Under the pieces are notes generated by a model. That model was not told the DNA's origin. It saw nothing but the letters and a program-made list of their open reading frames with translations, and made no database searches. Below, in pieces: positions 26,001 to 35,339 of a DNA stretch of 64,000 bases. Within the stretch, counting starts at the first letter, position 1; each line of letters begins with the position of its first letter. The stretch comes from Cognataquiflexum rubidum (GTDB lineage: Bacteria; Bacteroidota; Bacteroidia; Cytophagales; Cyclobacteriaceae), in NCBI RefSeq assembly GCF_022538115.1, contig NZ_JAKZAL010000008.1:124001-188000 (forward strand), in the 5' to 3' direction. The translations under genes and the position numbers were made by a program.

Positions 26001-29000
26001 TCAGTCCCGGATATTGGATGCCGTTCATGACCAAGGTATAACCTGGTTTTCCACCTGAACCTACCACAGTAATAGAACCGTTTTGTGATCCAAAACAAGT
26101 GATATTGGTTGATGTAGAAGTGAAATCAACCGGAGTGGTATCTGCAATTACAAAATCCCTGGTGGCCACACAACTGTTTTCGTCCAAAACCTCCAAAGTA
26201 TAAACCCCTGCAGGCACACCGGAAAGGTCTTGGTTAGTGCCTACGACCAGATTGGAGGAATTCAACCACCTGTAGGTATAGCTTCCTGTTCCTCCTGTTA
26301 TGGAAACTTTGATTTCCCCATCTGAAGAGCCAAAGCAGCTAACATCTATAATTTCATCTTGGATAATTTCAATAGGAGTAGTATCAAGGATAGTTACGGT
26401 CCTTATCCACTCGCAACCTTTGATATCAACTACTCGGAGATTGTAAGTACCGGGCGCCAAATCCGTAAAACCAATAGTACCACTTGGATCGACGGTATAT
26501 TCGATACCGTTCAAATAGGCAAGGTAGCTGCCGTTTCCACCGGCTATGGTAAGGTTGATGTCGGAAAGATCCCCGAAGCAAAGTACTTCCTCTTGATAAT
26601 CCACTGTCACTGATAGTGGCTGTGCAGGTTGGCCAATGACTACCTGAATGACGTCTGACTTACAGGTGCCATTCAATGTGAAGGCGTTGTAAGTTCCTGC
26701 CGTTAAGCCGGTGACCGTATTTCCGGATATTTCCAATCCGTTGAAGAAAATCCTGTAGGTAGAAAATGCACCTCCTGTTGGGGTGAAAACGACCGTGCCA
26801 TCATTACCTCCAAAGCAGGAAACATCTGTAGTTACCGCATCGAGGACGACTTTGGATGGTTCGCGGATCTGAACGGTTTCAACAACATCAGCACAACCAC
26901 CATCCGACACAGTATAGGTATAATACCCTGCAACCAAACCTGTAAGGGTAGTCAGGTTATTTGAACCCGGAATCGGTGCGAAAGTGGTATTGTCAACAGA
27001 GTAAGTCCAGGATATAGCGTATGGTTTGGTGCCACCTGTAATCTGAAGACTGATTTCAGAAGTTCCACCAAAGCAAAGAATATCTGCATAGGTGGCTGCT
27101 GCCTGCAAAGAAAGCGGTTGGGTAAGTGTTCTAGGTGGAATCGTTACAGTACAACCGTTGGCATCCACAGCAGTAAAGGTGTATGCCACCAAAGCGTCCA
27201 AATTATTGAATACGACAACCTGGTTTTCATTAGCCAGATAATCTACTCCTTGGAATGTAATAGTGTAAGGGGCAGTTCCTCCGGTCAGGGAGAGCGAAAT
27301 GCTTCCATCACCAGATTCAAAGCAGCTCAAGTTGGTCGAAGTGTAATCCAAGATACTTAGGGGAGCGGCAGGCTCGGCCATGCTGATATTGACATCAGCA
27401 GAAATACAGCCTTTAACATTGTCTACAGCATATACAAGGTAATTGCCTGCTTGGGCCATGAAAGTATTTCCAAAAATCTGGCTTCCATTGACGAAATAGG
27501 TGAAGTTGGTAGATGCTCCGGAGGCAGCCTGAAGAGTGACCAAGGCGGATTGTCCATAACACAATATATCAGCTGCGACATAAGTCAAAGTTACCGCACT
27601 TCCATCAGCAATGATCACTGTGTTTGAAACCACTGCACAACCATTTGCTTCCTGTACAGAGTACCTGTATTGGCCGGCTGTCGCATTGCTGAGTCTTTTG
27701 GTTGTAGCAGGCAATGTTTCCCATATGCTAGTCCCTGTATTGAATTTTTCCCATACATAGGTGTATGGTTCAAGGCCTCCCACCGGTGTCAATTCAATAA
27801 AGGTGGTGCCTCCTTGACAAAGAATAGTTCCTGAAGTTGAGCTGACCGTAAATGTTCCTGGCTGGGAAATGGTCACCAAAGTGCTTACCTGACAGACATT
27901 GTTGTTGTCCAAAACCTCAAGGGTGTAGTTTCCTGCGGCAAGGCCAGGGAATGAGTAAACAGTGTTTTCAGAAAGGGTGTTCAGCGTGAGAACAGGTCCT
28001 GCCACAGGGGTAAGAGTAGCGGTATAAAGAGGGCGACCACCGGTGATTTCAAAAGAAACAATCCCTGTAGATGATCCAAAACAGTTGGCATCTGTTTTTA
28101 CCAAATTGATGATTTCCAATGGTCTTGCCGGCTGCGTGATGACTACCAACTCGGGATCAGATTCACAACCAAGGTTATCGACAATTTTGATCAGATAATT
28201 TCCTGGCGCAAGTCCAAAGAATGAAGTCTGAACTCCCTGACTGACACCATTGATAAAGACTGTAAATGTTCTTCCACTTTGGACTATCGGACTGAGTAAT
28301 TCTATGATTCCGTCATTGCTTCCAAAGCAGGAAACATCTTGGGAATTGATGGTAAAATCAGGTTTTACAGGAGCAATAATGGTAAATGTACCCACATTGT
28401 CTGGACAGCCTGAATCATCAATGGTCCAAGTGTAATCACCGGCAGGTAGGTTTTCAAAATCAAAGGTGCCTTCATCCTCATTGCTAAATGTTCTTGAATA
28501 GCCGTTGAGCGAGGTAAGAGTCAGGTTCTTTCCTGGAGAACCGCCTGTAAAGGTGATACTGAAGGAACCGAATTCACCATTACATACAGGTTGGACTATC
28601 GTTTCAGAGATTAAGATTTCATCAGGTTGGGTAATGACATAATCAGGAGACTCAATCATACAACCACCTGCATAAGTGATTTCCATGAAGTAGGTACCTT
28701 CAATCAAAGATCCCAAGCTCGCCTCTGTAATCGGGATTTTTCCCCCGATCAGGTTTCTTCTATACCACTGAACAGTGATACCTGTCGTATTTCCGGATAC
28801 TGCAAATCTGATGACACCATCATTTCCACCATAACAGCTCACATTTTTTTCAACTTCTGCATCAAATACAGGCGGATTTGGTTCATCGATGGTGATGGTT
28901 GAGGTTACTTCACAACCTGCCGCATCTGTAACTTTGACATCGTAGGTGCCAATAGGAAGACCGGATAAAATGGCATTGGTGATGACTTGCCAAGTTCCTG

Positions 29001-32000
29001 AATAGAAAATCGAGTACGTATAAGATGGCACACCACCAAAAGCCGAAAGGAAAAGAATACCGGATTCTCCAGGACAGCTAGCGTCCTGTGGATTGGTAAA
29101 GAGCTGAAGCGGATTTTTTGGACCAGGGACACTGTAAGTTTGAGAAACCATACAAGCACCTCCCAAGCTATATTCAACCCTGTAGAAACCCGGAGTTAAA
29201 CCGGAAACCGTGGTAGTGTTTTCAGCAATTTGTGTATTGGTATTCAATTCAATCCACCTGCTGTAGCTCAATCCTGGAATCCAACCTACAAAAGCCACCT
29301 CAATCGAAGCGTCATTATATGCACAGGATGGGGCACTCAAATTGACAAGGTTGATCTCCAAAGGAGCCGGTTGGGTGATTTCAATATTTTCAAGTCTAGC
29401 CTCACAGCCATTTGCATCACGGACAGTTACTGAATAAAATCCTGCTGAAAGGTTATTTGGATTTTGGTTGATAAATCCATGGTCCCAAGCAAAGAAATAA
29501 ACCCCCGTGCCGCCGGTTACATTGATGGTAATCCTGCCGTCATTTCTTCCAAAACAAGAAACTTCATCTTTGCTCACCAGAGAAACCATCAATGGATTCG
29601 GAGCATTGACATCCACTTCCAATTCTCTTGAGCAGGAATTGGCATCTGTGACAATGACTTTGTAAGTACCTTCACCGATATTGGCCAATGTCTGGGAAGT
29701 GCCTGCAATAGGGGTGAATAATCCCGGAGAAGTTTCTTTTTGCCAAACAATCGTATAAGCAGGATTGCCGCCCCCAATCTGGATTTCAATTCTTCCGTCA
29801 GTGGAATCATGACATTTTGGTTCTACCACATTGAGCAGGTTGATGACAATACCACTCGGAGGCTGATTGACCAAGATATCCTTCAATTCTTTGAAACAGC
29901 CGTTGGCATCAGTGACAGTCACATTATAAAGGCCTGCCGGGATGGAACTGATGTCCTGAGTGGTTGCGGTATATCCCGATGGACCGGTCCAGGCATAAGT
30001 ATATGCTCCCGTTCCACCTGTGGCTGTGATATTTATTCCGCCGGTACTTTCACCGAAACACAAAATGTTCAAAACCCCATCCAAGTTAAGTTCCAATTCA
30101 GGGGTAGGAGGGATGGTGAAAGTTTGTTGTACAAAACAAGCATTGTTGCCTAGGTCGAATACCTTGACAGTATATTGTCCGGGAGCGACGTTGGTGAGGT
30201 TTTGGGAAGTTGAGATGATGGTAGAAAAATTGCCTGCCACAAACCAGTTCACACCAAGATTTCCTGTGCCACCGGCTATGTCAATGGAAATGCTTCCGTT
30301 ATTTTGACCAAAACAGACTTCAGGAGTAATGACCACATTGCTGATGGTGATTTGAGGAAGAGAGGTAACATCGAAATTGAGGTTTGGAACCACACAGCCA
30401 TTGGCATCTCTGATAGCCACAAAATTATTGGTTGATGCTCCTAATCCTCCGATGGTCGCAGCCCCAACCGACGTGGTAGCAAAGGCCCCGCCATTGAGTG
30501 AATAAGAATAAGGTGCCGTACCGCCTGAAATCGTAAAGCTTACCGTTCCGGACAACTCCCCAAAACAAGCCACATCCACCACTACCGGAGGACTTACCTG
30601 AAGAGGAAGCGGTTCATTCACGGTGTATTCTTTAGAAACAATACAACCATTTTGGTCAGTTACAATTAACTTGTAGATACCACCGGTGAGGTTGATCAGG
30701 TTAAGGGATGTCTGACCTGGAATGTCAACAAATGTTCCCAACACTGCCTTTTGCCATTGATAAGTCAAAGTGCCTGTCCCACCGCTTGTGGTCAGGCCGG
30801 TAATGGATCCGTTGCCATCTCCGGCACATAGTAAATGTTTGATCACCAGATTATTTTCGTTGATGGTGATTCCGGGAGGATTGACTACATCAACAAATTC
30901 TGTGATTTTGCAATTAAGACCATAAGAAACGACTACTTCATATTGCCCTGCAGGAAGATTATTGAAAGTTACATCATTGCCGCTTTTGGTTTCTCCATTA
31001 GCCGTAACTGTAAAGGGAGTCACGGTATCTGCAATCTGAACTCGGATACTCCCGTCATTTCCTCCAAAACAAATTGGATTGACAGGGGTATAGGTCACTA
31101 CAGGGGCCGCCGGTACCGGAACCACGATACTATATACTACTTCACAACCTTTGGAATCCCTTACTCTTACAGTATTTGAACCTGCAGGAAGATTAAAAGC
31201 CGTAGCAGTAGTTTCGCCGTTGCTCCACAGATAAGTGAAGCCTCCCCAGCCGCCTGCCATATTATAAACCCTGGCAGAACCATTGTTGGCGCCTGCGCAT
31301 GCCAGTCCGTTTAACAGTTCAATCTGGCCTGTTACAGGTGCAGGTGGACCGGTGATGGTTACACTAAGATCGACAAAACACCCTTCTTTGTCCGAAACCC
31401 GAACTGTATATGTTCCCGGAGCAAGGCCGGTAACTGTTCTGGTGGTTTGTCCGCCACTCCACAAATATTTATAACTTCCCCATCCCCCGGATCTGTTGAC
31501 AGTAGCAGTACCGTTGTTTTGTCCAAAGCAGGTCAATGTCGTCGAGGAGATCGAGGCAGTCAAAGCACTTGGCGGGGCAGGTACATTAACAGTGTAATCT
31601 AGGGTACATTCAGGGTAATTGACGCCTCCATGTTTTATGGTAATGGTATGAACACCGGAACCAAAACCGGTGAACGTCCTTGTCCCCGATGTTGCGCCTA
31701 TTGCGATATTTTGACCGGTGACCGCTACTGTTCCATTTGGTCTTCTGATTTCAACAACCACATTGGCAGGTGGAAATGCGAATCCCATAAAAAGTCGGTT
31801 GACGTCTATTTTGATGGTTCCGTCCGTCCCACCAAAACAAGTAACTCCCTCAGCCGAAGGAATGGCTTCCAAAAGTGTTTCATTTCCAATATTGAATACC
31901 AACTCTTCAGGACAACTTGCCAACCTATATTGGTCGATGATTTCCAATACATAGTCTCCTTCGGGCAATTGGTCATACCTGATCTGTCCAGCTGGGGCAG

Positions 32001-32742
32001 GAAGCCAACCTGTGACGTAAGTGCCGTTTGATCTTCTGATTCTGAACTGAACTGTCCCTACAAATCCCGAAGCATCAAAAGTGATTCCTCCATTGTCCAC
32101 GCAGGTCTCCGGAAAAGTTCCCACCCCGGCACCGGGTGTCAATACAAGTGGATCAATTTCTTCAATTTCGATTTCGGTCAATTCCTTACAACCTGTGGCA
32201 TCGATGACCTCCACCAAATATTTGCCTGCCGGAACGCCGCTCAGGTCCAAATCTCTACCACTGATGACATTGGTCCTTACTAATGTATTGGATTCGTCAA
32301 AAAAGTTAATGGTAAAAGGAGGGATACCATTTTGGATCGTACCATAAACTCTACCGAAGCTTTCACCTTGGCAGGCCTGGTTTTCCTCATATAATATATT
32401 GAGTATAAAATTCGTGCTTCCTTTAAAGTTAATTACCTCAGTATAGGTGTTGCCGGCATTGTCTGTGACAAACAGGGTATAATCCCCGGCCTTTGCCTGA
32501 GTGATGGTGCTGAATTGGCTTTCGCTGAGCCCTGCATCTGTTTGGATGACGTCGCCACCAAAACTCCAAACATATGTATAGGGCGCCACTCCGTTTCGGA
32601 CACGGATTTCTGCTTTCTTCTCACATTCTGAAAATACAAAGACGTCCTTGATGATCGGTGCTGCGACACTTTCGCTGATCTGAAAGATTACTGACAGAAA
32701 AAACACTAACCACAAAAATGATATCGAGTAAAGTTTTCTCAT
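23059..32742 (-). CDS. Giant SprB-repeat surface protein with PKD and T9SS type B C-terminal domains
   Basis: A 3,227-residue secreted protein. A signal peptide covers about 1-28. Then come about 35 tandem SprB-type repeats of ~85 residues (my count of the recurring CFGxNDG motif), each with the pattern CFG..NDGSI..GG..PY.Y.WS.G...L..G.Y.V.V.D..GC. A PKD domain follows at about 3073-3135 ([28 protein letters not shown]) and a T9SS type B domain at 3136-3227 ([16 protein letters not shown], ending [19 protein letters not shown]). By analogy with Flavobacterium SprB it could be a mobile adhesin in gliding or surface attachment. PorP/SprF lies downstream. The ATG at 32742 opens the signal peptide; no Shine-Dalgarno is obvious. 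Confidence 0.96.
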   Translation of the reverse strand: [3227 protein letters not shown]

Positions 32743-33075
32743 ATGCGTTCAACTTTAAAATGATCTTCCATTGAGAACTAGGGCATTTGTTTAATTTTTC
32801 AATCAATCTGTCCCAATTTTGGAATTCAAAGCGTCTCAAATGAGTACTTTTTTACCATTCGCCCATGAAACCAGTGAATTTGGCTCACTGGTTTTTGGAG
32901 AATGACTCTTAGAAAACGTATTTCATTTTTTGATATAAAATTCTATGTATTTTATATATACATAAAAGAAATACTTTAAATCGGGTGATTCAGAGTAATA
33001 AATAGAATATTATAATAAAAACAAAGAAATGGCAATAAAAAATAGAATCGACGTTTGGGTTCCGAAATCGATTTT
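32623..33075 (-). repeat. Direct repeat copy B (upstream of and into the adhesin gene)
   Basis: Copy B of the ~0.45 kb repeat, matching copy A at 22448-22905. It covers the 5' region, start codon and first 40 codons of the adhesin gene. The central block 32932-32990 is nearly identical between copies. The 503-bp gap 32743-33246 holds this copy, the terminator of the gene upstream and no other ORF I can support. Confidence 0.85.
32944..32964. promoter_or_regulatory. Dyad TATGTAT-N7-ATACATA in repeat copy B
   Basis: Same inverted repeat as in copy A, about 200 bp upstream of the adhesin start codon. A candidate regulator site shared by the adhesin and porP transcripts. Confidence 0.4.
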
Positions 33076-33169
33076 TTTGACCAATTTCAAGTAAAAAAAC
33101 AAAACTTAGACACTTCTCTCACTAAAGAAGTAAAAATATAGAATCCTTAACAAGAACTGAAAAAAGTAA

Positions 33170-33203
33170 AAACAAAACCGCCGTTCAGAACCCTGAACGG
33201 CGG
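33170..33203 (-). terminator. Terminator of the GreA-like gene
   Basis: An 11-bp perfect stem CCGCCGTTCAG / CTGAACGGCGG with a four-base loop (33178-33203), followed on the minus strand by TTTTGTTTTTACTTTTT. It shares the CCGCCGT outer stem with the adhesin terminator at 23008-23033. Confidence 0.85.
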
Positions 33204-33246
33204 TACAAACTGTATATTTTGTTATTGAAAATATTAAAACCGGATT

Positions 33247-33699
33247 CTATACCAAATCCTTCACTTCGATCTGTTTGCCTCGGAAGTCTGCACTTTGTCC
33301 TTTTTTCAGATCCCATAAGGCTGAAATCAGAGGAGAATCCCTGGATACCAACTGGTAATCTACGCCATCCAAAACAACTTTTCCCATTGGGATCGAAACC
33401 CAAATATTTCCCATCGCAACTTGGATCAAAGCACCTTCGTCTACTTTTTGCAATTCTTTGACAGGCACAGCATTTAGTTGGGCCAACATCATCCTGGAAG
33501 AGGAGAGTCTTTTCTCCAATATATCCCTGGTCTGATGCAACATTTCCTGATGGGTTTCAAATTTGTCACCGGCAGAACTTTTCTCTTCTACTTCGGAAGA
33601 TTCCTGCAATTCGGTGAGTTGACGTTGGATGTCTTTAATCTGATCTCTTAGCATTTCTTGGGCTTTGGCCAACAATGCACTTTTGGTCGTAGAATTCAT
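33247..33699 (-). CDS. GreA/GreB-like protein (C-terminal FKBP-like domain)
   Basis: A 150-residue cytoplasmic protein. Residues 1-80 form a charged coiled coil (MLRDQIKDIQRQLTELQESSEVEEKSS...LEKRLSSSRMMLAQLN). Residues about 85-150 resemble the GreA/B C-terminal domain: VDEGALIQVAMGNIWVSIPMGKVVLDGVDYQLVSRDSPLISALWDLKKGQSADFRGK, with the conserved 'SPLISALWDLKKGQ' stretch. True GreA has about 158 residues, with acidic residues at the coiled-coil tip; the hairpin here is less clearly conserved. It may act on RNA polymerase or be a Gre-like factor. It has its own terminator and lies upstream of the adhesin region. Confidence 0.8.
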   Translation of the reverse strand: MNSTTKSALLAKAQEMLRDQIKDIQRQLTELQESSEVEEKSSAGDKFETHQEMLHQTRDILEKRLSSSRMMLAQLNAVPVKELQKVDEGALIQVAMGNIWVSIPMGKVVLDGVDYQLVSRDSPLISALWDLKKGQSADFRGKQIEVKDLV

Positions 33700-33873
33700 G
33701 GGTACAAAGTAAAATGAAAAAAGGGAGAAAATGGAATTTAGACCTCCTTAAGAATCTTTTTTTCTTGATTCCTCCAAGATTGAAGGCATTTTCTTCGACC
33801 CAATCCTGCTTTTCTGCATTATTTCAATCAAATAATCAGGTAGAAAAGTCTCAAATACAATATTTTGGATTCT

Positions 33874-34065
33874 TTATTTTCTTCCCGCTAAAGTAAATGG
33901 AAGCATAAAAAGGTTCCTGATCAAAGTGAAAGAAAGGTCTATGGTAAATCCCAATAACCTAAATGGTAATAGCAGCAACCACACGATTGGATATAGGATT
34001 AAGGCTATAATGGCAATAGGCCAACAAAGGATAAATAAAATGCACCAAAGCAGAAAGCTTACCAT
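33874..34065 (-). CDS. Small very hydrophobic membrane protein (63 aa)
   Basis: The protein is nearly all hydrophobic, with two long segments (about 3-35 and 38-60) broken by Arg/Pro (LLLPFRLLGF), and it ends in AGRK. It begins MVSFLLWCILFILCW. The strand and placement (an isolated short gene on the minus strand, between the GreA-like gene and the esterase) are consistent with a real gene, and the pattern is one I associate with conserved Cytophagales proteins, but I cannot name it. Confidence 0.62.
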   Translation of the reverse strand: MVSFLLWCILFILCWPIAIIALILYPIVWLLLLPFRLLGFTIDLSFTLIRNLFMLPFTLAGRK

Positions 34066-34278
34066 ATAATTCGAGTTTTATCAAATCCTGCAATACCTGT
34101 ACCAATCAGGAAAATGCTCCTTTCTGTCGCCCTATGCAGTTTTTATCAATTACCTTGTATTGAAATTGAACACTATCCCGTACATTTTTGCAAGACCTAC
34201 GGTTTTCCAATTAAATCATAAATCATTCTTCTTATTTCTTTTCCTCTTCCTTCATTCTTTATCCCTCATCCTTACAAA

Positions 34279-35145
34279 TCACTTCTGATGAAAAGTATCG
34301 GATACAAAACCCAATACCTCAGGAAGAGAAGTCCTCCAATAGGACCAAGTATGACCTCCGTCTCTGATGCGGAACTCGTGGGGAATTTCCTTCTTTTTCA
34401 TCGCAATATGGACAAGGCTGTTTCCTTCAAATAAGAAATCATCATCACCGCAATCAAAAAACCATTTGACGGATTTTATCTTTTCAATATCATTGAGAGC
34501 AATCTGCTGCAACGCATTGTGCCTGTCATAGTAAGGTTGGAGGGTAGATTCATTTTTCACCTCGACTTTGTTGGTCTGCAGTCCCTGCTTGAATTCCTCG
34601 AAGGTTGCATTTCTAAGGGAAGCGCTCAGTGGACAGGCAGAGGAAAAGAGTTCCGGCCGGTGCATGGCATAAAAAAACGTTCCTCCGCCTCCCATGGAAA
34701 GTCCCGCAATGGCCCTGAATCTTTTTTCCGACTTGATGCGGTATTTCTTTTCCACCGCAGGCATCAATTCCTCAAAAAAGAAATCTTCATACCTCCATTC
34801 ATTGTTCACATCATTGAAATAGCCCCTTTTCCCAGTATTAGCATCCGGCATAACAATGATCATGGCGGTCGCTTTCCCTTCTTGAATGGCTTTGTCTGCG
34901 ATATGCTGGACTTCTCCAAACTGCACCCATCCTGTCTGATCATCTCCGCCACCATGTAGTAAATAGAGCACAGGGTAGGAGCGTTGGGAAGTTTCATATC
35001 CCGGTGGAAGGTATACGGCATACTTCCTTTCCATATTTAAGATTTTACTGGTCAGGGTCAGTTCATCGAAAACTTTGCTTTCCTGGGCAAAAGAAGTCAG
35101 GCTGACAAACAATAAATTCAGGAAAAGGAGTATAAATCTGCTCAT
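34279..35145 (-). CDS. Esterase-family alpha/beta hydrolase, exported
   Basis: A 288-residue secreted hydrolase (PF00756-type, 'putative esterase', as in feruloyl/acetyl-xylan esterases and mycolyl transferases). A signal peptide covers about 1-21 (LTSFAQ). The nucleophile Ser150 is in GLSMGGGG, the Asp is likely in FDCGDDDF, and the catalytic His in DGGHTWSYWR. The loop LYLLHGGGDDQTGW forms the oxyanion region. It stands alone on the minus strand, divergent from the isomerase gene. A C/T-rich stretch lies just downstream (34222-34272). Confidence 0.9.
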   Translation of the reverse strand: MSRFILLFLNLLFVSLTSFAQESKVFDELTLTSKILNMERKYAVYLPPGYETSQRSYPVLYLLHGGGDDQTGWVQFGEVQHIADKAIQEGKATAMIIVMPDANTGKRGYFNDVNNEWRYEDFFFEELMPAVEKKYRIKSEKRFRAIAGLSMGGGGTFFYAMHRPELFSSACPLSASLRNATFEEFKQGLQTNKVEVKNESTLQPYYDRHNALQQIALNDIEKIKSVKWFFDCGDDDFLFEGNSLVHIAMKKKEIPHEFRIRDGGHTWSYWRTSLPEVLGFVSDTFHQK

Positions 35146-35339
35146 GGGTTTTGGGGTTTATTTTTTGGTGAAATTCAATGACTTTCAATGAAGCCACGGT
35201 CAATGGAAAGTCAAACTACCAAAATATATTTTTGCCACAAGGGTTTACAACGTTTTCGGCAACAGAAGGAAACCTGTGGTCATTTTCTGCTTTCGAACTT
35301 TCACCAAATGGCTTATCTTGTTTCAAAAAAAATCAGGTC

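Noticed and set aside
23086-32347. Many 60-166 codon open frames on the plus strand opposite the adhesin gene
   Set aside because: They lie antisense to a single continuous 3,227-codon frame with clear repeat domains, and the repetitive composition leaves antisense frames open by chance. None shows a recognisable domain.
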